A DNA stretch of 10,846 nucleotides from Baffinella frigidus (GCA_026770585.1 MU646790.1:122547-133392), one strand, 5' to 3'. Positions 5,966-10,846 are shown, numbered from the stretch's first letter. Numbers and translations are program-made. The notes: generated by a model from the letters alone, not told the origin.

Positions 5966-6032
5966 GGGCTCTTCTCCGCGCCAAAGTTGACATATTTGTA
6001 CCGCAAAACCAGACTGTCAACTTGAGAATAGT
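5966..6032 (+). repeat. Hairpin element C, copy 1
   Basis: The sequence CCAAAGTTGAC, about 25 nt including TTTGTACCGCAAA, then TGTCAACTTGAGAATAG. The octamers AAGTTGAC and GTCAACTT form the outer stem. The same ~60-bp unit occurs at 8391-8458 and, inverted, at 8740-8801. Confidence 0.7.
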
Positions 6033-6078
6033 AGGTCACCCCAAGTGCGGCAGAGTTAGGACCTAGCCGGCCTCGGCG

Positions 6079-6258
6079 CGGACACTCTTACTGGTGTATC
6101 TTACACTCACCCGGGTGTGTCTAACACTCACCCGGGTGTGTCCAACACTGGTCCGATTGTGTCTAACACTCACCCGGGTGTCTCCAACACCCATCCGGGT
6201 GTGTCTAACACTCGTTCTGGTGTGGCCAACCCTCGCCCGGGTGTGTCCAACACCTGGC
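6079..6258. repeat. 21-bp palindromic satellite
   Basis: About eight and a half units of CTAACACTCACCCGGGTGTG plus T. Each unit is itself nearly palindromic around CCCGGG. Because 21 is a multiple of three, both strands are open: SNTHPGV repeats on + and VLDTPGW-like repeats on -. The array is bordered by the same 12-mer CTCGGCGCGGAC at 6072-6083 and 6272-6283. Confidence 0.85.
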
Positions 6259-6340
6259 CGCGCTCGCGGATCTCGGCGCGGACGCGCGTGAACCGCCGCA
6301 GCACGCGGATCCCCTCCGCCTCCTCCAACTTGTCGGGCCG
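6242..6340 (-). pseudogene. GC-rich exon RPDKLEEAEGIRVLRR, unknown protein
   Basis: A CAG acceptor (complement of 6341-6343) precedes 33 codons reading RPDKLEEAEGIRVLRRFTRV, then RAEIRERGQVLD. Almost every codon ends in G or C. The frame continues unbroken into the 21-bp satellite (TPG...VLD repeats), as if the satellite grew from the exon's own end. The charged, helix-prone composition (KLEEAEGIRVLRR) suggests an alpha-helical or coiled-coil segment. The start of the exon is repeated at 6437-6462 and 6627-6650, each after a CAG. No family is recognised and no start codon is available, so it is treated as an internal exon of a decayed or incomplete gene. Confidence 0.45.
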
Positions 6341-6790
6341 CTGCGCACACGCCGCAAAAGACAAAGTTAACCACCCAACCACTTTAGAGGACCCCGGGGG
6401 CCGCTGCGCACAAGAGTTGACTGATTAAACAAAAGTCGCCTCCTCCAGCTTGTCGGGCCGCTGTGGAAAAGACAAAGTTAACCACCGACCACTTTAGAGG
6501 CGCACGAACAAGCGTTGACTGATAGTGTGGACCGGCAAAAGTTGACTAGCCAACCACTTTGGAGGAGGCTTCGGGGGTCGCTGCGAACGAACACGCGTCG
6601 ACTGATTATTACAACCAATCACGTCCCCCTGCAGCTTGCCTGGCCGCTGCAAGCAAGCCAAAGTTAACCACACGGCCACTTTAGAGGCGCACACACCAGC
6701 GTTGACTGATTACGTTCAGGCCAAAGTTGAATATGCAACCACTTTTGAGGCCCCGGGCCGCTGCGAACAAGCGTTAACTGATTACCCACG
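6318..6790. repeat. Degenerate tandem array built on an exon boundary
   Basis: Five to six imperfect units of about 60-100 bp. Each contains AAAGTTAACCAC or AAAGTTGA, then CCACTTTAGAGG, then a G-rich stretch with CCGCTGC, then GCGTTGACTGATTA. On the minus strand CCGCTGC is GCAG|CGGCC, the acceptor and first codons of the exon at 6242-6340, so the acceptor has been multiplied (near 6341, 6402, 6463, 6583, 6651, 6755). Three copies retain RPDKLEEA or RPGKLQG coding. Confidence 0.6.
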
Positions 6791-7051
6791 AGGGTTAACT
6801 TATCGCGGCATCCTCCAGCGATTCTGGTCAATTATCGAGCAGGCTTCTACACCCCTTAACAAATTATATGTGGTGTTATGCGATGTCAAGTGGAGGTTAA
6901 TTGCAGAGCTACTTTACAAGGGCTCTAGTACAATGCAATAAAGTGCTTGAGCAAAAGAGAGTTGTAAACTGTACACACGAGTTTAAAACCATATTAAGCA
7001 GTTTTACACAAGAATAGTACAAAAAATTAAAGCCGTATTAAAGACAAAAGT
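6791..7051. other. A/T-richer spacer with short repeats
   Basis: The + strand is open from 6636 to 6941 and ends RFWSIIEQASTPLNKLYVVL then CDVKWRLIAELLYKG..., plausible peptide but with its first half in the tandem array, so not called. Repeats of AAARCCRTATTAAG occur near 6986, 7030 and 7056. TGCAATAAAGTGCTTG (6934-6949) recurs at 7593-7608. A 23-mer at 6961-6983 is found inverted in a hairpin loop at 7994-8016. Confidence 0.45.
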
Positions 7052-7300
7052 TCAAAACCGTATTAAGGGAACCTCGACAGCGAACTCGGGGTCCATCTTG
7101 AAGGTCTAGCTCTGACCCACTTAGATTTGGGCTCCCCATAAATTCGCCCCCCCCCCCCCATTTTACAGGTGAATTTCATGGGGGGTGGATCAAAATTCAC
7201 CTGTGAAATGGGGGGGGGGGCGAATTCACGGGGAGCGCAAATCTAAGTGGGACAGAGCTAGAAGGTGAGCGTCTCCTTTATCGTCATTAAAAACGAGTTC
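7052..7300 (-). pseudogene. LTFKM fragment, locus P, split by an inserted element
   Basis: Minus strand. The part after the insertion (7105 to 7055) reads TFKMDPEFAVEVPLIRF and stops at 7052-7054. The part before it (from about 7300 to 7267) reads MTIKETL-like sequence. Locus Q at 7803-7885 encodes the paralogous ILTFKMATELAVEVP without interruption. The element at 7106-7261 falls exactly between the leucine and threonine codons of LTFKM and duplicates AAGGT. Beyond the shared LTFKM..E.AVEVP core, similarity fades on both sides. Function unknown. Clearly broken here. Confidence 0.5.
7101..7266. mobile_element. Inverted-repeat element E with 5-bp target duplication
   Basis: A 156-bp near-perfect palindrome with ~70-bp arms. 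It starts CTAGCTCTGACCCACTTAGA at 7106, ends with the complement at 7261, and includes paired C13/G12 tracts. AAGGT stands on both sides (7101-7105, 7262-7266). The unoccupied sequence CCATCTTGAAGGTGAG exists at 7828-7843, confirming both boundaries and duplication length. No coding capacity. The CTAGCTCTG terminus is shared with the element at 8715-8850. Confidence 0.85.
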
Positions 7301-7354
7301 TTAAAAAAACTTGAACCAATTCGGTTGTTGTCACGGGCTGAAAGTACGACGGTA

Positions 7355-7492
7355 CCACACGGCGGGCTTCGAGGGTTTCGTTGGGCCTGGATTCCAAGGG
7401 GGTACGCGACCAAATTGCACCAGAAAATCTCTAAAGTTAATTACATCAAGGCAAGTTGACTTTTGATGAAAGGTTCGTAGTCCACCGTGTGG
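7355..7492 (+). mobile_element. Element beta, copy 1
   Basis: 138 bp from CCACACGGCGGGCTTCGAGG to GTAGTCCACCGTGTGG, with terminal inverted repeats CCACACGGYGG. The interior includes TGCACCAGAAAATC and GCAAGTTGACTTTTGATGAA. Copies at 9251-9388 (inverted) and 10050-10188 align over their full length. No coding capacity and no clear target duplication. Confidence 0.75.
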
Positions 7493-7528
7493 AAACCGCC
7501 CTGTTTTTAAATGGCGCCCTCTGTGTGT

Positions 7529-7552
7529 CTCACCGCGCCCAGGCGCGGTGAG
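7529..7552. repeat. Perfect 11-bp hairpin
   Basis: CTCACCGCGCC, a CA loop, then GGCGCGGTGAG. It sits between beta copy 1 and alpha copy 1. A second looser hairpin, TAACAAG...CTTGTTA, lies near 7586-7612. Confidence 0.75.
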
Positions 7553-7637
7553 GGTACCCCCTGTTACAAATACAGTTTTAATCTGTAACAAGTGCAATAA
7601 AGTGCTTGTTATAAATATAGGGTTACACCGGATTAAG

Positions 7638-7799
7638 CCACACAGCGGGCTACGAAGGGCTTTTCGGCCCAAATCAGGCCACCTTTCCGCCACCTTATCC
7701 ATAGGAACCTCCCTATGCCCCTACGGGTTGCCTACCGTAGGGTCGTAGGTCTTATCGCTTAAGGGTGATTCCAAAATCCCTTGGAAGTCCGCTGTGTGG
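7638..7799 (+). mobile_element. Element alpha, copy 1
   Basis: 162 bp from CCACACAGCGGGCTACGAAG to CTTGGAAGTCCGCTGTGTGG. Terminal repeats are CCACACAGCGG and the core is CCCTACGGGTTGCCTACCGT AGGG. Copies at 9039-9199 (inverted) and 10220-10380. Paralogous DNA at 7058-7078 (CCGTATTAAG then GGAACCTCGAC) lacks it, giving an empty site. Three extra bases (GGT, 7800-7802) remain unexplained at the right edge. Confidence 0.8.
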
Positions 7800-7802
7800 G
7801 GT

Positions 7803-7885
7803 GGTACCTCCACAGCCAGCTCGGTGGCCATCTTGAAGGTGAGAATGCTCCCGTCCTCCGACACCTCCACCGACCCTTCCTCGAT
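7803..7885 (-). pseudogene. IEEGSVEVSEDGSILTFKM exon, locus Q
   Basis: On the minus strand a GGCAG acceptor (complement of 7886-7890) precedes IEEGSVEVSEDGSILTFKM and then ATELAVEVP. The frame is open through the junction with alpha copy 1 and ends at 7721-7723 within it (…PHTADFQGIL…), so the original downstream sequence has been replaced. The first residues match the exon at 8061-8192 (IEEGSVEG) and the second half matches locus P (LTFKM..E.AVEVP). An in-frame ATG upstream at 7907-7909 (MGLCTGWQ) is possible, but the acceptor shared with other copies argues for an exon start. Family unknown. Confidence 0.5.
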
Positions 7886-7913
7886 CTGCCATCCAGTACA
7901 GAGTCCCATGACG

Positions 7914-8075
7914 GTTGACTGATCCGGACAGGGTTTGTTCGCAACCGTCCCGGTGCGGGGACGGATCAGTCAACCGTCCCCGGGCAAAACAACAACTCGT
8001 GTGTACAGTTTACAACTTTTGCCCGGGGACGGTTGACTGATCCGGACCTCACCGGGATGGTTAACTGATCCGGAC
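7914..8075. repeat. GGTTGACTGATCCGGA repeats and a 28-bp hairpin
   Basis: GGTTGACTGATCCGGAC appears at 7913 and 8031, inverted at 7962-7977, and as GGTTAACTGATCCGGAC at 8060. Arms 7962-7989 and 8017-8044 pair perfectly over 28 bp around a 27-nt loop (7990-8016). GTTGACTGAT also marks each unit of the 6.3-6.8 kb array. Confidence 0.85.
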
Positions 8076-8192
8076 CTTAACCAGGCTGATCACAAGCTTT
8101 TCCTGGTACGGAGCCTTAGTGCTTGGTTCCACAACAAAGATATGATCAGTCGACAGTCGTGATTTCTGGCCCTCCACGGAACCTTCCTCAAT
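8061..8192 (-). pseudogene. IEEGSVEG terminal-exon-like unit
   Basis: The minus strand has a CT-repeat polypyrimidine tract (complement of 8205-8223) and a TTGCAG acceptor. It then has 43 sense codons, IEEGSVEGQKSRLSTDHIFV then VEPSTKAPYQEKLVISLVKV and RIS, and a TAA at 8061-8063. The first eight codons match locus Q (IEEGSVEV). The body (DHIFVVEPSTKAPYQEKLVI) is protein-like in composition. The last codons fall in the GTTGACTGATCCGG repeat, so the native end may be lost. No family recognised. It may be a real last exon or a fossil of one. Confidence 0.45.
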
Positions 8193-8204
8193 CTGCAATC
8201 TGCC

Positions 8205-8223
8205 AGAGAGAGAGAGAGAGAGA
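8205..8223. repeat. AG/CT dinucleotide microsatellite
   Basis: Nine AG units. On the minus strand it forms a (CT) tract just upstream of the TTGCAG acceptor of the exon at 8061-8192. Confidence 0.9.
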
Positions 8224-8385
8224 CGTTGATTACTACCATCAGAGAGATACCGTTATGAGTACCAACACGGCCGCCATGTATGCACCACCACCGAGGCTGT
8301 GTCATTTTCGGCTGGGTCTCTGCCCCTGCGGGGGTCCCCTCCCAGTACAGAGAGAGACCTTTATTACTACCAACACCAACATGGC
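8224..8385 (-). repeat. Duplicated minus-strand piece, two diverged copies
   Basis: The + sequences at about 8212-8276 and 8349-8390 share AGAGAGAGACSTTKATTACT, ACC.ACACC/GCC and ATGG. On the minus strand one frame gives HGGRVGTHNGISLMV and the other HVGVGSNKGLSLYW, a recognisable pair. The second continues GTACTGGGAGG, resembling GTACTGGATGG upstream of the locus Q exon. Confidence 0.4.
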
Positions 8386-8390
8386 GAGCA

Positions 8391-8458
8391 AGGGCTGTTT
8401 TCCGCTCCAAAGTTGACGGATTTGTACCGCAAAGCCAGCATGTCAACTTAAGAATAGT
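8391..8458 (+). repeat. Hairpin element C, copy 2
   Basis: AAGTTGAC (8410-8417) and GTCAACTT (8442-8449) form the outer stem. The inner GGATTTG-TACCG-CAAAGCC nearly pairs. It ends GAATAG directly against CCTCGATCTGTCC, a third copy of the CAG|ATCGAGGA exon start, so it appears to have cut that exon after three codons. Confidence 0.7.
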
Positions 8459-8500
8459 CCTCGATCTGTCCTCCACCACCACAGTCCCACGACGGGTAGA
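8459..8500 (-). pseudogene. Third copy of the ATCGAGGA exon boundary
   Basis: Minus strand CGTCGTGGGACTGTGG...GGACAG|ATCGAGGA parallels CGTCATGGGACTCTGT...GGCAG|ATCGAGGA at locus Q. Only I-E-(D/E) of the exon survives before element C copy 2. Confidence 0.4.
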
Positions 8501-8600
8501 GCTATTCCGGGAGGACCTGGCCGATCCTGCTTTGTCGAATTGCTGACTTGGAAACTTTCTTTGCACCACGAAAAAATAATCCAAGTCAACACAAATAATC

Positions 8601-8604
8601 GGGA

Positions 8605-8635
<31 letters not shown>
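8601..8635. repeat. Long poly-G tract
   Basis: GGGAGGA followed by 28 uninterrupted G. Such tracts can form quadruplexes and are prone to sequencing or assembly length error. Confidence 0.9.
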
Positions 8636-8637
<2 letters not shown>

Positions 8638-8739
8638 AACGATGAAACCACAAAAAACAGAGCTAGCAATCGGGAGTTGGCCAAACGCTTAACGACTGGG
8701 AACGTGGACTACTGCTAGCTCTGTTTCACTCATGTCGGC

Positions 8740-8801
8740 CTATTCTCACGTTGACAAGCTGGGTTTGCGGTACAAACCCGTCAACTTTGGAGCAAAAAAA
8801 G
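8740..8801 (-). repeat. Hairpin element C, copy 3 (inverted)
   Basis: The complement reads GCTCCAAAGTTGACGGGTTT, GTACCG, CAAACCCAGCTTGTCAACGTGAGAATAG in order. The inner stem GGGTTTG/CAAACCC is perfect here. The outer stem has one mismatch. Confidence 0.7.
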
Positions 8802-8803
8802 GC

Positions 8804-8830
8804 CCGGGCTCACCAAACTGGTGAGCCCGG
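8804..8830. repeat. Perfect 12-bp hairpin, CACCAAACTGGTG
   Basis: CCGGGCTCACCA and its complement around AAC. CACCAAACTGGTGAG and the following ~25 bp recur at 9212-9250, next to beta copy 2. Confidence 0.8.
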
Positions 8831-8850
8831 AGAGACTGAGACAGAGCTAG

Positions 8851-9038
8851 ACCATGGGCGAATGCACCCTGGCAACTGACACCTCGAGAGAAAGGGGCTC
8901 GGTCCAACCTGTATGAGTAGTTCCGGGGAGCTCATCCGTAGATCGTTCCCAACTCCTCAAGAGTGAGGTGGGCGTGGCCTTCGATGTGAGTGTAAAATAA
9001 AGCACCAAAGCACCATCGTGGTGGAGCGGGCGGTGGCT
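8851..9038. other. Spacer with no confident gene
   Basis: Minus strand has several open frames. The frame YTHIEGHAHLTLEELGTIYG, stop near 8936, has reasonable codon bias, but no splice signal or homologous copy supports it. Confidence 0.35.
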
Positions 9039-9199
9039 CCACACAGCGGACTTCCAAGGGATTTTGAATAACCCCTGAGCGATAACACCTAGGACCCTAC
9101 GGAAGGCAACCCGTAGGGCCATAACGGGGTTCCTACGGATAAGGTAACAGAAAGGTGGCCCGATTTGGGCCGAAAGTCCCTTCGAAGCCCGCTGTGTGG
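9039..9199 (-). mobile_element. Element alpha, copy 2 (inverted)
   Basis: 161 bp with CCACACAGCGG termini. Its complement aligns throughout with 7638-7799, including ACCTTATCCGTAGGAAC and CCCTACGGGTTGCC. Confidence 0.8.
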
Positions 9200-9250
9200 G
9201 TCGGGGGTGCGCACCAAACTGGTGAGACCAATTAGACTGCGCCGGAGCTA

Positions 9251-9388
9251 CCACACGGTGGACTACGAACCTTTCACCACAAGTCAACTTGCCTTGATGT
9301 AATTAACTTGAGGGATTTTGTGGGGCAATGTGGTCACGTACCCCACTGGAATGGAGGCGCAACTCAAGGCTGGAAGGGCACCGTGTGG
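9251..9388 (-). mobile_element. Element beta, copy 2 (inverted)
   Basis: 138 bp, termini CCACACGGTGG and CACCGTGTGG. Its complement aligns with 7355-7492 over the full length. It is inserted beside a GAGCTA word in a copy of the 8811-8850 sequence. Confidence 0.75.
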
Positions 9389-9464
9389 GTGGGTACCTTG
9401 GATGGGACCCCGTTAGCGTTCTTGGCGTCGCCGTCCCTGTAGGATGCCAGCACCTCCGCCACCT

Positions 9465-9641
9465 AATTTCATCCCGCCAGGTATTTGATTTAAATGCTTC
9501 GGAGTGGCCCAGTATACGAAATTTACTACACGTTTGCACGTCCGGGGCTGGACGTGACTGGATTTGGCCAAATGTGTAGCAAATTTCGTTGATTCCGGGA
9601 ACTCTGAAGCATTGAACTCAAATACCTGGCGGGATTAAATT
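9465..9641. mobile_element. 177-bp inverted-repeat element
   Basis: Arms from AATTTCATCCCGCCAGGTAT inwards, through AATGCTTC.GAG and ACGAAATTT.CTACAC, pair with the complementary right half up to CGTCC around a short GGGGCTG loop. Arms diverge with small gaps. No copy elsewhere in the window and no certain target duplication. Confidence 0.65.
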
Positions 9642-9699
9642 GGGCGCGCTCGCTTGAGCGCTTGAGACAGGGGGGCGTTTTGTACGCTTCACAAAGGAA

Positions 9700-9807
9700 A
9701 AGTGTTTGTACCAGGAAAGGTACAACCTGTTTGGTATGATAAAAAATGTAAAAAAAATGTTCATGATTTTGACCCTTACACAGATCCCTTTCCTGGTACA
9801 AAAACTT
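9700..9807. repeat. Inverted repeat with 21-bp arms
   Basis: AAGTGTTTGTACCAGGAAAG G at 9700-9720 matches the complement of 9787-9807 with one or two mismatches. The interior is A-rich (AAAAAATGTAAAAAAAATG). It directly precedes element gamma. Confidence 0.65.
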
Positions 9808-9812
9808 GCCTG

Positions 9813-9983
9813 CCACACGAGGCTATCCATGCGAACAGAATAAAAGTCGATGGTAGCGTTTTGGGGGGAAAATTGGTCACGTGGCGCCCGCTTTTCGGGC
9901 GCCACGTGACCAAACGTATGCAATTTACTACACAAACGCTTACAATCGACATTTATTCTATTCGCATGGATAGCCTCGTGTGG
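9813..9983. mobile_element. Element gamma, long palindrome
   Basis: 171 bp from CCACACGAGGCTATCCATGC to its complement. Arms include AGAATAAA.GTCGAT and a perfect central hairpin GGTCACGTGGCGCCCG-CTTTT-CGGGCGCCACGTGACC. CCACAC termini recall alpha and beta. Long open frames on both strands here follow from the symmetry and are not called as genes. Confidence 0.75.
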
Positions 9984-10049
9984 TGGAGGACACCGCAAGC
10001 TGAGCCACCCCTGCAATGCCCTCCCATTCTGTGCCTGGTAGGTAGGAGG

Positions 10050-10188
10050 CTCACAGTGGGCTTCGAGGGGTTCGTTGGGGCCGGAATTCCGGGTGTAACG
10101 TGACCAATTTGCACTAGAAAAATCCTTGGAAGTCAATTGGCTTCAGGCAAGTTGACTTTTGATGAAAGCTTCGCAGTCCACCATGTGG
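10050..10188 (+). mobile_element. Element beta, copy 3
   Basis: 139 bp. The left terminus is decayed (CTCACAGTGGGCTTCGAGGG), the right is CCACCATGTGG. The interior matches copies 1 and 2, including GCAAGTTGACTTTTGATGAA. Confidence 0.75.
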
Positions 10189-10219
10189 CTACCAGGAGGC
10201 TACCCAAGAGGCTACCTAC
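10189..10219. repeat. GGCTACC tandem words between beta and alpha
   Basis: GGCTACC-type words spaced ~13 bp apart (GCTACCAGGAG, GCTACCCAAGAG, GCTACCTAC) fill the 31-bp gap. Confidence 0.55.
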
Positions 10220-10380
10220 CCACACAGCGGGCTACCAAGGGATTTTCGGGCTGAAAATGCCCGTGTTTTCGTTACCTTATCCGTAGGAACCCCCCTACGT
10301 CCCTACGGGTTGCCTACTGTAGGATCCTAGGCCTCATCGCGTAGGGGTTATTTCAAGTCCCCTCGATGTCCGCTGTGTGG
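10220..10380 (+). mobile_element. Element alpha, copy 3
   Basis: 161 bp with perfect CCACACAGCGG / CCGCTGTGTGG ends. Interior ACCTTATCCGTAGGAAC and CCCTACGGGTTGCCTACTGT as in the other copies. Confidence 0.8.
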
Positions 10381-10592
10381 CTGCCGTTGCCACTCGGGAG
10401 GCTACGAAGCACGTCTTGCCCGGATATGTGGACACACCGTAACCAAAATTGCTGACTTTTGGCGTGTTTCCTTGAAAAAAATCTAACATGTAACTTTAGA
10501 ATGTGTGAAATTAGTGGCGAATAGATGCGAAACCCGCTCTAAGAGACCCCCGATGATTGCCCGGTGTCTTGTATCTTCTGCTTGGGCCCGAG
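10381..10592. other. Non-repetitive spacer, no gene seen
   Basis: No long frame, hairpin or known RNA motif recognised between the last alpha element and the minisatellite. Confidence 0.5.
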
Positions 10593-10846
10593 GTATAGAG
10601 GTGTGTATAAGATGTATAGAGGTGTGTATAAGATGTATAGAGGTGTGTATAAGAGGTATCCCTTAAGTGCCCAGTAGGCTCCTACACCCTACCGTAGGGC
10701 CCTAGGACCTGCCTAGGACCTCTTGGCCTGCAGATTTGCAGGCCTGGGCACTTAAGGGATAAAGGTGTGTATAAGAGGTATAGAGGTGTGTATAAGATGT
10801 ATAGAGGTGTGTATAGGATGTATAGCGGTGTGTATAAGAGGTATAG
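10593..10846. repeat. 21-bp minisatellite, split by an insertion
   Basis: Units GTATAGAGGTGTGTATAAGA plus T/G begin at 10593, 10614 and 10635. After the inserted element they resume in a partial unit, then at 10778, 10799, 10820 and 10841, running off the window edge. Period is exactly 21 bp with few substitutions. Confidence 0.9.
10657..10761. mobile_element. 105-bp TA-flanked inverted-repeat element F
   Basis: Perfect 18-bp arms TATCCCTTAAGTGCCCAG (10657-10674) and complement (10744-10761), TA at both ends. An internal hairpin GGCCTGCA-GATT-TGCAGGCC overlaps the right arm. The CCTACACCCTACCGTAGGGC core recalls elements A and alpha. It interrupts the 21-bp array, so it arrived after the array existed. 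Confidence 0.85.

Larger units (their letters stand above)
8715..8850. mobile_element. CTAGCTCTG-terminus element containing element C
   Basis: Starts CTAGCTCTGTTTCACTC and ends GAGACTGAGACAGAGCTAG, diverged inverted repeats resembling the ends of element E (7106-7261). Inside are element C copy 3 and a perfect hairpin. A further inverted CTAGCTCTG terminus at 8655-8668 forms a 14-bp inverted repeat with 8713-8726. No target duplication is visible, so boundaries are tentative. Confidence 0.5.

Noticed and set aside
5894-6260. Tandem repeats resembling a CRISPR array
   Set aside because: Units are contiguous with no unique spacers, and the setting is eukaryotic.
6934-6949. AATAAA as a polyadenylation signal
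   Set aside because: The hexamer lies in a 16-mer repeated at 7593-7608 with no gene ending before it, and many protists do not use AATAAA.
7548-7640. ICNKCNKVL as a zinc-ribbon fragment on the plus strand
   Set aside because: Only one CxxC pair, no second pair, and the DNA is short inverted repeats between two transposon-like elements.
8090-8653. A 187-codon minus-strand frame
   Set aside because: Its start is a poly-proline run from the G-tract, it crosses element C and a CT microsatellite, and a different frame (8061-8192) carries the protein-like, repeated exon.
8936-9000. Minus-strand HIEGHAHLTLEELGTIYG as a further LTFKM paralogue
   Set aside because: Only HLT is shared with the locus P region and the nucleotide sequences do not align.
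8847-9287. A 146-codon minus-strand frame
   Set aside because: Passes through alpha copy 2 and the 9212-9250 repeat; no homologous or codon-bias support.
9618-10136. A 172-codon minus-strand frame and its plus-strand counterpart at 9702-10103
   Set aside because: Both cross the symmetric element gamma and adjoining inverted repeats; peptides such as HEAIHANRI appear on both strands because of the palindrome.

Overview
The window looks like a subtelomeric region of a nuclear chromosome from a microbial eukaryote. Plant/algal-type telomere sequence (CCCTAAA and its variants CCCCAAA, CCCTACA, CCCGAAA) fills much of the first 2.2 kb, always C-rich on the + strand, as expected near the left end of a chromosome. 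Short exon-like pieces with GTAAGT donors and CAG acceptors, high GC in coding-like pieces, and many small inverted-repeat elements fit an alga or related protist with an intron-containing nuclear genome. I cannot fix the lineage. No bacterial gene, operon, tRNA, rRNA or CRISPR array is visible, and no complete gene can be asserted.

Layout. (1) 1-2.25 kb: telomere-like blocks separated by short spacers, some coding-like. Examples are a thrice-repeated DLxLRxDTIL module, a GC3-rich minus-strand fragment near 0.72-0.97 kb, and a 44-codon terminal-exon-like piece at 2251-2385. An inverted-repeat element with a 5-bp target duplication sits at 1042-1179. (2) 2.4-5.0 kb: a family of ~121-bp inverted-repeat elements flanked by TA (element A, five copies), one inside a probable older 0.6-kb element. 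Three copies of a larger duplicated segment carry AT-rich palindromes in two of them. One plausible plus-strand ORF (4303-4602) ends inside an A element. (3) 4.7-5.9 kb: a minus-strand exon (FAVWGSALEQDW...) repeated four times with preserved acceptor sites. (4) 6.0-6.8 kb: a 21-bp palindromic satellite running in frame out of another minus-strand exon, then a tandem array that repeats that exon's acceptor. (5) 6.9-8.5 kb: paralogous minus-strand fragments (IEEGSVE... and LTFKM...ELAVEVP), each split by a different inserted element, so each serves as the other's empty site. (6) 8.6-10.4 kb: more inverted-repeat elements, notably an alpha/beta pair sharing CCACACRGYGG termini and found three times with the same relative order. 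(7) 10.59 kb to the end: a 21-bp minisatellite split by a 105-bp inverted-repeat element.

The parts do not form a pathway. The region reads as decayed, duplicated exon pieces bombarded by MITE-like elements that presumably depend on transposases encoded elsewhere. The best-supported novelty is the set of unclassified element families, with their local empty sites and repeated exon modules. I do not see an intact new molecular system.
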